Source of the DNA: Planctomycetes bacterium B3_Pla
Lineage (GTDB): Bacteria; Planctomycetota; Phycisphaerae; Sedimentisphaerales; Anaerobacaceae
Reading direction: 5' to 3'
Assembly: GCA_005223045.1 (NCBI GenBank)
Contig: NJBM01000008.1
Span: forward strand, 124,001-188,000
DNA length: 64,000 nt
A program made the translations under genes and the position numbers. Shown one piece after another: positions 33,500 to 42,243 of this stretch (positions are counted from its first letter, which is position 1; each line of letters opens with the position of its first letter). Under the pieces are notes generated by a model. It was not told where the DNA came from, did not search any database, and was given only the letters and a program-made list of their open reading frames with translations.

Positions 33500-35602
33500 C
33501 TATTCTGTCTCCTCTTCTTTCTTGTCGGGTTTGATCCCGGACAGGTCAAGTTCATACGGTGGTGGATCTCCGCCGGGGCCTTTTAGATAATGGTTCATCC
33601 ATCGCATCAATCGCAGGGAGAAATCCAGTCGGGAACCGGTGCGGCGGTTGCCGTGCGGTTCGCCCGGATAGCGGACCAGGCGCACGGGTGTTTTGCCGTA
33701 CGTTTTGACCGCGCGGTAGAGCGCCAGTGATTGTGCCGGGTGAACGCGGGTATCGCTTTGGCCGTGCAGAATCAGCAGGGGGGTGCGGCATTTCTGAAAG
33801 TGCGTTATGGGGCTGCGCTGCCGCATCAGTTCCATGTCCTCCCAGGGGTATTTCATGTGATGGACCAGTCGATGCTCCTCGGGGATGTCGCCGAGGGCGA
33901 AGCTGAGAAACTGATCGCTGATGCCGACAAACATAACCGAGGCGGCGTAGCGATGGCTGTAATATGTGGCCCCCCAGGCAGAGGCGTATCCGCCGTAAGA
34001 GCCGCCTGTGATGCCGATCCGGTCCTTATCGACCAGCCCGATGTCCACCAGGTGATCGACTGCGTCCACCAGGTCGTCGAACTCTTTGCCCGCCGGGTCG
34101 GCCTGGCTGAACTTGGAGAAGGCCACTCCGCGCCCGGTGCTGCCGCGATAGTTGGTGAAGAAGCAGGCAAAGCCCTGGGCGGCGGCAACCTGGGACGGCA
34201 GCGAATAGCGTGTGAGCCAGCCGTTAAGATGATGTGCTTCCGGGCCGCCGTGAACCATCATAATCAGCGGATAGCGCACGCTCTTTTTCTCATTGAGAGG
34301 ATGGACGAGAATTCCTTCCAGCTCCAGACCGTCACGGGCTTTGAAGGTGATAACTTCCTGTTTGGCTAAGCGGACCTTTTCGAGAGCCGGATTGCTGTGA
34401 GTCAGCCTTTTGGCTCTTCCCCCGGCCTGCCTGAGCGCAAAAACTTCTCGTGGGTGTCCGGGACTATCACCGGCAAAGGCTGCGCTCGACCCATCCGAGG
34501 AAAGCGACAGTCCGGATAGTGTGTACTTGCCGACCGGCAGGATTGTTTCCTGCCTGCCGCCGTCTATATCAATACTGGCAAAAGTTGTCCATACGCCCTG
34601 ATAGCCCAGGTACGCGATAGTGTTGTTATCCCGCCAGGCAATGGACCAGATGTGTCCCGGATAGTTCGGCAGCAAATCGGAAGTTTCGGGATTATCAATG
34701 GCGGCAACCATCAGATGCCCTTCACGAGGATCGTGCTTGTCCACACCTGCGACCAGGGCAAGGTGTCTTCCGTCCGGGCTCCATTCGATCTGGCCCAGCT
34801 TGCCTTCTGTATCGAGTTGCATGAGTGACTTGCCGCTGCCGACATCCACGACATGTATTCTTCGCATCATGTAACTGTCATCCACCAACGGCGTAGGCGC
34901 TAAAGCGACCGCCAGGTGTTTGCCGTCGGGACTCCATGCCAATGTCGAAGCCGAGCCTTCCAGCGGCAGCATGCGGGGTTTATCCTGCTCGTCGCGGTCG
35001 GGGCCGGGCTTGTCGTAATCCCCAGCAGCTATCCAGACTTTTGTCAGCAGGTAATCCTCCTCATAAATCTCGGCATTGAAGCCGTGATCTTCGTCTTTCT
35101 TGATCTCCTTGTCCCGCTTCGGCTTTGCGGTAAACGCAATTTCTCGACCGTCGGGACTCCAGGAATAACCGCCGATGTCCGTTTCATGCTCTAAGACCTT
35201 GCGGGCCTCGCCGCCGTCAACGGCGATTACATAGAGGGCTTTGTGCTCGTCATCGCCTCGTTTGGCCAGGAAGGATATTCCCTTGCCGTCCGGCGTCCAT
35301 TTGATTGATGAAATGCCGATCTTTCCCGTGATGAACGGGCGGGATCGACCCGCCTGATCGACAACGTGCAGCTCACTCCAGGCCGACCCGTCATCGTCCG
35401 TATAGATCGCCCGCGGCACCGAGAGAGTGTAGGCTATCAGTTTGCCGTCGGGAGAGATCTTAGCGCTGCCGACGGAACGAATTTTAGCTACCATTACTTC
35501 CGTCAGGACGTCTTCGGCCTTCACGGACGACAGAGATCCCGTCAATATCAGAAGGCAAATCAAAAGCCGTCCGGCTCTCATTAGACTTAATGTTCTGCTC
35601 AT
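33500..35602 (-). CDS. S9-family prolyl oligopeptidase / acylaminoacyl peptidase
   Basis: 700 residues from ATG 35602 (AAGGAG 10 bases before; a further 22 codons upstream lack a site). Signal peptide (LLICLLILTGSLSSVKA), a seven-bladed WD40/TolB-like propeller (repeated WSPDGxxxA motifs), then an alpha/beta-hydrolase. The nucleophile is in GGSYGGYAS, the acid in HGQSDTRV and the base in PGEPHGNRR. It is a secreted serine peptidase for oligopeptides. Divergent from the Gfo/Idh/MocA gene, with which it shares overlapping promoters. Confidence 0.93.
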   Translation of the reverse strand: MSRTLSLMRAGRLLICLLILTGSLSSVKAEDVLTEVMVAKIRSVGSAKISPDGKLIAYTLSVPRAIYTDDDGSAWSELHVVDQAGRSRPFITGKIGISSIKWTPDGKGISFLAKRGDDEHKALYVIAVDGGEARKVLEHETDIGGYSWSPDGREIAFTAKPKRDKEIKKDEDHGFNAEIYEEDYLLTKVWIAAGDYDKPGPDRDEQDKPRMLPLEGSASTLAWSPDGKHLAVALAPTPLVDDSYMMRRIHVVDVGSGKSLMQLDTEGKLGQIEWSPDGRHLALVAGVDKHDPREGHLMVAAIDNPETSDLLPNYPGHIWSIAWRDNNTIAYLGYQGVWTTFASIDIDGGRQETILPVGKYTLSGLSLSSDGSSAAFAGDSPGHPREVFALRQAGGRAKRLTHSNPALEKVRLAKQEVITFKARDGLELEGILVHPLNEKKSVRYPLIMMVHGGPEAHHLNGWLTRYSLPSQVAAAQGFACFFTNYRGSTGRGVAFSKFSQADPAGKEFDDLVDAVDHLVDIGLVDKDRIGITGGSYGGYASAWGATYYSHRYAASVMFVGISDQFLSFALGDIPEEHRLVHHMKYPWEDMELMRQRSPITHFQKCRTPLLILHGQSDTRVHPAQSLALYRAVKTYGKTPVRLVRYPGEPHGNRRTGSRLDFSLRLMRWMNHYLKGPGGDPPPYELDLSGIKPDKKEEETE

Positions 35603-35662
35603 GGCGGCAGTTCTCCTTTTCTGGTTGTATGTTGGATCGTGCCAACTTAGCACGGATAAGCG

Positions 35663-35691
35663 TTGCAAATTGCTTTAGTTCTGCCTATACT
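35663..35691 (+). promoter_or_regulatory. Promoter of the Gfo/Idh/MocA gene
   Basis: TTGCAA (35663-35668), 17 bases, TATACT (35686-35691). Its -10 overlaps the -10 of a minus-strand promoter (35687-35714) almost base for base. Confidence 0.55.
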
Positions 35692-35714
35692 ATTAGATCA
35701 TGTTTCTTTTTCAA
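35687..35714 (-). promoter_or_regulatory. Promoter of the S9 peptidase gene
   Basis: The minus strand reads TTGAAA (35709-35714), 16 bases, TAGTAT (35687-35692). Face-to-face overlap with the plus-strand promoter suggests that the two genes compete for polymerase. Confidence 0.45.
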
Positions 35715-35744
35715 TCGTTTATCCGGGGAATCGGAGATTTATGT

Positions 35745-35790
35745 CGATTTCCGATTTTCGATTTCGGCAACCGGCAATCGAAAATCGAAA
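35745..35790. repeat. Inverted repeat, family G (CGATTTTCGATT / AATCGAAAATCG)
   Basis: CGATTTTCGATT and AATCGAAAATCG arms face each other across TCGGCAACCGGC in the leader of the Gfo/Idh/MocA gene. Related pieces are at 40645-40695, 50642-50671, 50829-50855 and 53386-53446. Confidence 0.6.
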
Positions 35791-35810
35791 CTCAGAATGG
35801 AGGCTTTATA

Positions 35811-37184
35811 ATGAACGATGCGAAGATCAACCGCCGCAGGTTCTTGAAGAGTACAATTGCAAGTGCTGTTGGGACGGCAGGCTTTCCTCTTGTTGTCCCG
35901 TCGTCGGCTTTGGGCAGGGCGGGCAATGTGCCGCCAAGCAGCCGGATAAATATGGGATCAATTGGTGTCGGCGGCATGGGTACGAACAACATGAGGGCGT
36001 TCCTGACGCAGCCTGATGTGCAGGTTGTCGCCGTCTGTGATGTTACAACAGCCAGCAATGAATACGGTCACTGGTATAAGAAAGGCTGGCAGGGGGCGTG
36101 GTTCGGACGGGAACCGGCCCGGAAGATAGTCGAGGATCATTACGCCCAGAAGAGCCAATCCGGCCGGTACAAAGGTTGTGGCGCGTACGTTGATTTTCGC
36201 GAGCTGCTCGCGCGGGATGATATTGACGCCGTCTGCATAACCACCCCCGACCACTGGCACGCGATCCCGGTGATAACGGCTGCGGCTACCGGCAGACACA
36301 TCTACTGTGAGAAACCGATGAGTCTGACGATTGCCGAAGGTCAGGCCATGGTCAAAGCCGTTCGGCGGCACGGCGTAATCTTCCAGACGGGAACCCAGCG
36401 CCGATCAGATCAGCAATTCCGTTTCATCTGCGAGCTTATCCGCAACGGGCGAATCGGCCAACTCAAGAAGATAATCACGACCATAGGGCTGAACAACAAA
36501 GAAGCCCCACCAAAAGATTGGCAGCCTATGCCCGTGCCGGAATGGCTGGACTACGATATGTGGCTTGGCCCGGCCCCGTGGGTCCCTTATCACAAGGACC
36601 GCTGCCTTTATACTTTCCGGTTCGGCCTGGATTATTCCGGAGGTCAGACGACCAACCTGGGAGCGCACGCTATCGACATTGCGCAGTGGGCCAACGATGC
36701 AGACGGTACCGGGCCGGTTGAAGTCGAGGACCTGGGCGGCGAGTATCCCGAGGACGGCTTGTTCACCACGGCTACTAAAGTGCATTTCCGGGCCTGGTAC
36801 GCCAACGGCGTTGAGCTGACCTGCGAAACTCAGGACGGCGGACCTCTGCATTTTGAGGGTACCGAAGGCTGGATTCAAATCCACAAGAATCAATTGACAT
36901 GCTATCCTGAGTCGCTGAAAACTTCTGTGATCGGGCCGAACGAGATTCACCTTTACCAGAGCGACGACCATCATCGCAACTTCGTCGATTGTGTCAGGGA
37001 GCGGCGGGAAACGGCTGCACCGGTCGAGGTCGGCCACCGGTCCGTATCGGTCTGTCACCTTGGCAACATCGCCATGACGCTCAAGCGCAAACTGCGCTGG
37101 GACCCTCAAGAGGAGCGATTTGTCAATGACGAGAAGGCCAATCGAATGCTCGCACGTACAATGCGCGGCCCTTGGCATCTATGA
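35811..37184 (+). CDS. Tat-exported Gfo/Idh/MocA oxidoreductase
   Basis: 457 residues from ATG 35811 (ATGGAGG site; a longer frame starts at 35700 in a repeat). Tat signal INRRRFLKST, then MGSIGVGGMGTNNMRAF (NAD(P) loop), TTPDHWHAIPVI, EKPMSLTIAEG and FQTGTQRRSD. The EKP lysine is the family's catalytic residue. The C-terminal domain has GGQTTNLGAHAIDIAQWA with the conserved His. The group oxidises or epimerises sugars. Export with bound cofactor explains the Tat signal. The TGA stop is directly followed by repeat A copy 2. Confidence 0.93.
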   Translation: MNDAKINRRRFLKSTIASAVGTAGFPLVVPSSALGRAGNVPPSSRINMGSIGVGGMGTNNMRAFLTQPDVQVVAVCDVTTASNEYGHWYKKGWQGAWFGREPARKIVEDHYAQKSQSGRYKGCGAYVDFRELLARDDIDAVCITTPDHWHAIPVITAAATGRHIYCEKPMSLTIAEGQAMVKAVRRHGVIFQTGTQRRSDQQFRFICELIRNGRIGQLKKIITTIGLNNKEAPPKDWQPMPVPEWLDYDMWLGPAPWVPYHKDRCLYTFRFGLDYSGGQTTNLGAHAIDIAQWANDADGTGPVEVEDLGGEYPEDGLFTTATKVHFRAWYANGVELTCETQDGGPLHFEGTEGWIQIHKNQLTCYPESLKTSVIGPNEIHLYQSDDHHRNFVDCVRERRETAAPVEVGHRSVSVCHLGNIAMTLKRKLRWDPQEERFVNDEKANRMLARTMRGPWHL

Positions 37185-37237
37185 GTAGGGGCAACCCTGT
37201 GTGGTTGCCCAGGGCAGGCACATAGGCCTGCACCTAC
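37185..37237. repeat. Dispersed repeat, family A, copy 2
   Basis: GTAGGGGCAACCCTGTGTGG... ending GGCCTGCACCTAC. It begins at the base after the stop codon of the preceding gene. It is followed by an ACTACGAACTACGAACTATGAACC repeat (family I, 37243-37270) that contains the next gene's ATG. Confidence 0.75.
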
Positions 37238-37262
37238 AACCCAAAACTACGAACTACGAACT

Positions 37263-37970
37263 ATGAACCCAGAACTCAAATCGAGTTCGCAGCAGCCGGA
37301 GCGGCTGAGGGTAACTCTTCTGGCCAGCTCCGAGGGTCGTATCCTGATGATCGGGGCAACCCTGGCGTTTGCATACATTTTCTGGCTCGGAGTCAAGCTG
37401 CTGTTATCTCCGGATGAATTTCAGGTTCTCACGGGAATGACCGCTATGAATATCATGTTTGGCCGGGCTGCCGCTATGGCCTTCGGATACTCTTTGTATC
37501 TGGGGCACGCGAAGGTAATCCCGATCTGCATGACAGTCGAGACAATTCTGGTTCTTATCGTTTATCCGTTGTTCGTGTTTAGCTGGCGGCACTTGTTGGT
37601 CATCAAAGGGCTCAAGAATATCTTCGATCGCATCCGCAAGTCGGCCGAGGCCCGCAAGGACAAAATCCAGAAGTATGGCCTCATCGGGCTGTTCGCTTTC
37701 GTCTGGTTTCCATTCTGGATGACCGGGCCCGTAGTCGGCTGTGTGATCGGATTCCTGCTGGGTCTGCGCTCATGGCTTACTATAACCGTTGTTCTGTCCG
37801 GTACCTACCTAGCGATCCTTGCCTGGGCCTTTTTTCTGCGTCGGTTCCGCGACAGCGTGGCGGCCTACAGCTCACAAGCCGCAATGGTCCTGATGGTCCT
37901 GCTGATCGTCATCATCATCGCCGGCAGCCTCATGCACCGGACCCTCCACGAGAACAAGGACAAAGATTAG
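37263..37970 (+). CDS. Putative small multidrug-export family membrane protein
   Basis: 235 residues with four or five membrane helices: ILMIGATLAFAYIFWLGVKLLL, MFGRAAAMAFGYSLYLGHAK, VETILVLIVYPLFVFSWRH, the GLIGLFAFVWFPFWMTGPVVGCVIGFLLGL block typical of PF06695 exporters, and a C-terminal helix. Substrate unknown. No ribosome site precedes the ATG at 37263, which lies inside a dispersed repeat; Met29 could be the ancestral start. The next gene begins seven bases after the stop. Confidence 0.7.
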   Translation: MNPELKSSSQQPERLRVTLLASSEGRILMIGATLAFAYIFWLGVKLLLSPDEFQVLTGMTAMNIMFGRAAAMAFGYSLYLGHAKVIPICMTVETILVLIVYPLFVFSWRHLLVIKGLKNIFDRIRKSAEARKDKIQKYGLIGLFAFVWFPFWMTGPVVGCVIGFLLGLRSWLTITVVLSGTYLAILAWAFFLRRFRDSVAAYSSQAAMVLMVLLIVIIIAGSLMHRTLHENKDKD

Positions 37971-37977
37971 GTCAGTT

Positions 37978-38739
37978 ATGATGTGTATTCGGAACAAAGA
38001 AACATCGAAGAGTGTGCCGGTGGCATTGGGGCTGATTGCTTGCCTGCTGCTCGCGGGGTGCAAGAAGGCCGAACCTGTGGACCACGCCGGCCAGGGATTT
38101 GACTACGCCGGCAAAGGTGAGTATGACAAAGCCATCCTGGAGTTCACCAAGGCCCTTGAGAAAGGCCCGGCGACAGAGATAGTTTACTCAAATCGAGGGC
38201 TTGCCTACTATCATAAGGGCGAATACGACCGGGCCATCTCGGACTACAGCGAGGCGATCAAGATGAACGCACGATATGCCGAGGCCTACGACAATCGAGG
38301 CTATGCTTACGCCAACAAAGGCGAACTTGACAAGGCCATCGCGGACTTCAGCAAGGCCGTAGAAATAAGCCCCGCCTTTGCCAATGCCTACTATAACCGC
38401 GGAGTCACCTATGAGCGCAAAAGCCAATACGACGAGGCGATCTCAGACTACACCAAGGCGATCGAAATAGACCAAAACCATACCGGCGCCTACTGCAACC
38501 GGGGAGTCGCTTACGGCAGGAGGGGGCAATATGATCAGGCTCTTTCGGACTGGAACAAAGCCATCGAGATAAACCCGTCCGTTGCCGAAGCGTACATCAA
38601 TCGTGCGGTGGTCCACTTCAGCAGGGCCGAATATGACAAGGCCTGGGAGGATGTGAACAAGGCTCAAAGCCTGGGGGTGCAATTGCCGGCAGATTTTCTG
38701 GAAAAACTTCGAGAGGCTTCGGGGCGGCAATCCCGATAG
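37978..38739 (+). CDS. TPR-repeat lipoprotein
   Basis: 253 residues. Lipoprotein signal with lipobox LLLAGC (Cys at about 27), then six TPR units of 34 residues (each close to AYxNRGxAYxxKGEYDKAIxDFxKAIEI) from about 38 to 240. TPR arrays mediate protein-protein contacts. As a lipoprotein it should lie on the periplasmic face. ATG 37981 is an equally possible start; no clear ribosome site. The stop codon TAG (38737-38739) is part of the TCCCGATAGACG repeat. Confidence 0.88.
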   Translation: MMCIRNKETSKSVPVALGLIACLLLAGCKKAEPVDHAGQGFDYAGKGEYDKAILEFTKALEKGPATEIVYSNRGLAYYHKGEYDRAISDYSEAIKMNARYAEAYDNRGYAYANKGELDKAIADFSKAVEISPAFANAYYNRGVTYERKSQYDEAISDYTKAIEIDQNHTGAYCNRGVAYGRRGQYDQALSDWNKAIEINPSVAEAYINRAVVHFSRAEYDKAWEDVNKAQSLGVQLPADFLEKLREASGRQSR

Positions 38740-38752
38740 ACGCGCATCGGGA
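38731..38752. repeat. Palindrome, family F (TCCCGAT...ATCGGGA)
   Basis: TCCCGATAGACGCGCATCGGGA. Copies with the same arms lie at 50202-50223, 50278-50299 and 53897-53918. This copy supplies the last sense codons and the TAG stop of the TPR lipoprotein gene. Confidence 0.7.
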
Positions 38753-38817
38753 GAGCCGGCCATGGCGGCCGCACCTGCGAAAAAAGACGCCGAACACTGG
38801 TAATCTCACGGCGGATT

Positions 38818-38826
38818 TGGTATAGT
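38818..38826 (+). promoter_or_regulatory. TGG-TATAGT extended -10
   Basis: TGG TATAGT runs directly into repeat A copy 3, which therefore forms the 5' leader of the gene at 38897. Confidence 0.5.
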
Positions 38827-38877
38827 AGGGGCAACCCTGCGTGGTTGCCCAGGGCAGGCACATAGGCCTGCCCCTAC
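38825..38877. repeat. Dispersed repeat, family A, copy 3
   Basis: GTAGGGGCAACCCTGCGTGG...GGCCTGCCCCTAC, the best-preserved copy. It starts inside the predicted -10 element and ends 19 bases before the next ATG. Confidence 0.8.
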
Positions 38878-38896
38878 TGAATCGGAGGCCCTGATT

Positions 38897-40633
38897 ATGA
38901 TCAGGTTTTGCTGCACATTATGTGGTGAGAAGATCAGTGTTCAGGACCAACTCTCAGGCAAGCGAATTAAGTGCCCCAAGTGTAGCGGCATCTGCGTCGT
39001 ACCTAACAAGTCGCCCCAAATAAAGTTTCACTGCGAGAGCTGCGGCCAGTCGATTCGTGTCCCCCAGGTTCACACCGGCAAGAAAGGAAGATGCCCGAAA
39101 TGCAAAAACATAGTTGTCGTTCCCTCACTCAAGGCAGGGATGGTCGATGGTTCCGAGACTGTCACTATCGTATGTCCGATGTGCAACGAGACCATGCAAG
39201 CTCCGGAAGGTTCGAAGGAGCAATTCATAGAATGTCCCGGATGCAGCAGCTACATGGAAGCACCATCCGGGAGTGTCAAGGCCCGGTTGGCTGAGCCCGG
39301 TCTTTCAATCCCAGCGGGCGCCGATGATGGCTCGTATGAAGATGAGTCTGATTTGCCGGAGGAAGGTGCTGGCGTGGATCGCCGCCTCATACTTGCTATC
39401 TCTGGCGTAGCCGCGGTTGTAGTTGTGGGGCTTATTATTCTTGTCACCGTTATTCTATCTTCAGGATCGGGGCCGGTCGAAGAACCGGACGTGTCACCGC
39501 GACAAGAAGTGGCGGATGTGGATTCACAGTCCAATCCGGTTGCTTCCGATACCCAACCGACAGAGAGTTTTACGCTGCAACCACCGAAAGAAGACATTGC
39601 TCTTAAAGAGCCGGCACATTCTTTGGCTGCGGTGAGTGATGCCGCACGTAGTTCTGATCTGAAACTTCGGCTGCAACCCGGGCGGAAACATAGGCTGCGG
39701 ATAATCAGAGAAGATAAGGTTTCGCTTACAACGATGGGACAGCGGCAGGATATTCACAATATATCGACTGTGGATTTAGAGTTCGATGTTGAGCAAGTTG
39801 ACGCCAACGGTGTTGCCAGGATAAGAGTCACCTATCTGGCGCTTCGAGAAAAAGGAGGAAGTGCTGCCGGGCAGATGGAGTACGATTCAACAAAGCCTGA
39901 TACGGGTGCGGCCAATCCTTTCGCACCGACATATTCGGCTATGATGGGCAAGAGCTTTGTGATGAAAGTCACGCCCTACGGAAAAATGCTCGAGCTGCAG
40001 GGGATCGATGAAATGTATCTGCGAATGGCCGAGAAAATCGTGGAGGACGAAGATGAGTCTATCAGAAAAAGGGCGATTGAGAGAGCGGCCGAAGGAGCCG
40101 AGAAAAGGGCCGAACGATACATAGAGATGTTGAATCAAAAATACGGTTCCAGAAAGAAGAGAGAAGAAGCGGTAAGTGACTTGATAAAGAAAAATCCCTT
40201 CTTCGCGGCCGAGAAAATCAGAGGAACGGTAGGCAACGTGATAATGTCTTTTCCCGGCGGGCCTGTCGAGACAGGCGATTCGTGGCAAGGTGGGGCGGTG
40301 CTGCCCGCTGCGGCGCCTGTCGATATAGATTTGACGTACACGCTGAAGGAGAAAAAGCAGGGTGTGGCGCTGATAGACATAAACTCGAAGATAGATTTAG
40401 TCGATGAACCTGCTTCGAACCCGGATAGCCCTTTGGGGCCGACAAAGGCGAGCCTGACAGGTTCTTACGAAGGATCTTTACAGATAGACTCGAAAACCGG
40501 CTGGATGATTCACAAGAAAGCAACGATGCGCTGTTCGGGCCAGATGAAAATGAGCCCCAACGAGCAAATGCAACAGGCAATGACAATGCCGGTATCGATG
40601 GAGACCGTCACTACCGTCGAGCCGATAGAGTAG
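38897..40633 (+). CDS. Triple zinc-ribbon protein with one membrane helix and large C-terminal domain
   Basis: 578 residues. Three ribbons (C6/C9-C26/C29, C46/C49-C66/C69, C93/C96-C113/C116) occupy the same positions as in the protein at 8779-10008. An acidic linker and one membrane helix (LILAISGVAAVVVVGLIILV, about 164-183) follow, then a Ser/Pro linker and a beta-rich domain (250-578: LRLQPGRKHRLRIIREDKVS, VDLEFDVEQVDANGVARIRV, KVTPYGKMLELQGID, GPVETGDSW). The last part resembles DUF6263. Ribbons inside and the domain outside suggest a signalling or assembly protein; function unknown. The stop TAG begins a GTAGGGG sequence like the repeat A edge. Confidence 0.8.
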   Translation: MIRFCCTLCGEKISVQDQLSGKRIKCPKCSGICVVPNKSPQIKFHCESCGQSIRVPQVHTGKKGRCPKCKNIVVVPSLKAGMVDGSETVTIVCPMCNETMQAPEGSKEQFIECPGCSSYMEAPSGSVKARLAEPGLSIPAGADDGSYEDESDLPEEGAGVDRRLILAISGVAAVVVVGLIILVTVILSSGSGPVEEPDVSPRQEVADVDSQSNPVASDTQPTESFTLQPPKEDIALKEPAHSLAAVSDAARSSDLKLRLQPGRKHRLRIIREDKVSLTTMGQRQDIHNISTVDLEFDVEQVDANGVARIRVTYLALREKGGSAAGQMEYDSTKPDTGAANPFAPTYSAMMGKSFVMKVTPYGKMLELQGIDEMYLRMAEKIVEDEDESIRKRAIERAAEGAEKRAERYIEMLNQKYGSRKKREEAVSDLIKKNPFFAAEKIRGTVGNVIMSFPGGPVETGDSWQGGAVLPAAAPVDIDLTYTLKEKKQGVALIDINSKIDLVDEPASNPDSPLGPTKASLTGSYEGSLQIDSKTGWMIHKKATMRCSGQMKMSPNEQMQQAMTMPVSMETVTTVEPIE

Positions 40634-40718
40634 GGGAGCAGTTGATTTCCGATTGTGGGCGCGCCGTTTGAAAATCGAAAATCAGAACTCGAAAATCCCT
40701 TTGGGACAGGTATATACG

Positions 40719-42068
40719 TCAGCGGGCGGCAGTCTTCTCAGGACGGGGGCAGGCATCGACGAACTTGAGTGCTTTTTCGATGAAAATCTCCCCGGTCATT
40801 TCGCCTAAGCAGGTTCTGGTTATATAGCCGTATCGCTCGAAGCTGTTGAAGTCCTCTTTGACCATAATGTAGCCGAAGGCGTCGTTGGTCAGGCCGAAGA
40901 GCAGGTTGTGCTCGCCGTGCATCTTGCGCTTGAGATAGTAGCCCATATTCGGCAGGGCCTCGCCCGGGATCGTGAGGATCTGGGCGCTGCCGAGATTTAC
41001 CACGTTGACTTGTGTACTTAAGCTTCCGTCCTCGCCCAATTCAAAATCCAACGGTGAAAGCTCCACTATGGTACGCAGGGCATCATTCTCTACGGGGAAT
41101 TTAATCGTTGTGTGTTTACAGATTAGCTTTGGATTTTCCTGAATTTGCGCGTCGGCTGCGATGCGAAGCGCTTCGTCGGCCAGCAGGCTGCCGATGCGAA
41201 CGCATTCTTCCCACGTCTGGATGTCTTCGCCGTCGGGCCCCCGGCAGTCGGCTGTCACCATACCTCCCAGCGCTCCGTTCATAAAGATGCCGGCGCCGCC
41301 GGTTTGCTGCCGGATGCGGTCATACAGCGGACCGACAAAGTCGGAGCACAGGATTCCCTGATCCGGTCCGATCACCTCGGGATGACAGGCATAATTGACA
41401 AGAGTAGCGAACGGCCTGCGCTGCCTGTCAAGAATCTGGATGACATCGCACCGAGGGTCATACAACTGCTCGGCGTAGTAATTGTAAGCTATCTTTCCCT
41501 GTGCTCTGCCGGTAGCAATCCTGGCGAACGAAGGTTTCAGGTCAGTGACGGTTTCGTTGATAGCATCGGCTAATTTAGCGCACACACTGTTGAGGTATTT
41601 GATATCAGCGGTGGTCTTGCCCGTTTGATCGGGAAAGCCGTAGCAGTCGGGTGCGCTGTGGTTGTGCGTGGCGCCGATGAGAATGTTCTCCGGGGGGATG
41701 TCCGGCACAAGTTTGCGAACCTTCTCGCAAAGCACGCCGGGGAATCCGAGGAAATCCGTGCTGCATATAGAGATGCGTGTCCCGTTGTTTTCAAGGGTCA
41801 AAGCGCGCACCGTTAGCCTGCCGATTTTCCTGTTGGCAGGATTGGTCGGACCTACTCCGCCCGATACAGGCAGAAGCGGATCGGGAGTAACATCCCTCAC
41901 TGCAATAGCGGCACGAAATTCCGCACAGGCCTGGCCGGCCAGAAAAAAGCACAATGTGACAATCATTAAAAAGACGTAGGGGCAACCCTGTGTGGTTGCC
42001 CAAGGCAGCACCGTAAGGCGTCCCTCTCGGGAGCACATAGGCCTGCCCCTACATTGCTTTGTGTTCAT
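40719..42068 (-). CDS. Neutral/alkaline ceramidase-like exported hydrolase with repeat inserted in signal region
   Basis: 449 residues from ATG 42068 (AAGGA site). The mature part matches the neutral ceramidase N-terminal domain family: IAVRDVTPDPLLPVSGG, STDFLGFPG, LIGATHNHSAPDCYGFPD (zinc-histidine motif), NYACHPEVIGP, FMNGALGGMVTADCRG and IPGEALPNMGYYL. Signal peptide core VFLMIVTLCFFLAGQACA. Between MNTKQ and this core lie 26 residues encoded by dispersed repeat A (41976-42052), read in frame. The enzyme would hydrolyse N-acyl lipids or be a related amidohydrolase. Translation could alternatively start at the Met inside the signal core. Confidence 0.82.
   Translation of the reverse strand: MNTKQCRGRPMCSREGRLTVLPWATTQGCPYVFLMIVTLCFFLAGQACAEFRAAIAVRDVTPDPLLPVSGGVGPTNPANRKIGRLTVRALTLENNGTRISICSTDFLGFPGVLCEKVRKLVPDIPPENILIGATHNHSAPDCYGFPDQTGKTTADIKYLNSVCAKLADAINETVTDLKPSFARIATGRAQGKIAYNYYAEQLYDPRCDVIQILDRQRRPFATLVNYACHPEVIGPDQGILCSDFVGPLYDRIRQQTGGAGIFMNGALGGMVTADCRGPDGEDIQTWEECVRIGSLLADEALRIAADAQIQENPKLICKHTTIKFPVENDALRTIVELSPLDFELGEDGSLSTQVNVVNLGSAQILTIPGEALPNMGYYLKRKMHGEHNLLFGLTNDAFGYIMVKEDFNSFERYGYITRTCLGEMTGEIFIEKALKFVDACPRPEKTAAR
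41976..42052. repeat. Dispersed repeat, family A, copy 4 (composite, inside a gene)
   Basis: GTAGGGGCAACCCTGTGTGG...GGCCTGCCCCTAC with an extra internal CACCGTAAGGCGTCCC block, also found reversed at 2101-2124. It lies in the 5' coding part of the ceramidase-like gene. At 77 bases it is not a multiple of three, so frame is kept only together with adjoining bases. Confidence 0.8.
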
Positions 42069-42243
42069 GGAACGTTCCTTCACAAAATCACTAAACAACC
42101 CACATATTTGGTTCTATTGTATCCGGACTCCAGACCCAATGCCATAAGAGATTGGTTTTGGCTTGAAAAACGTGTTCCTATAGTGTACAGTCCGATAGAC
42201 GATTGACGATGGATGATGGACGTCCCTCTGTTTTCGTCTCTCC

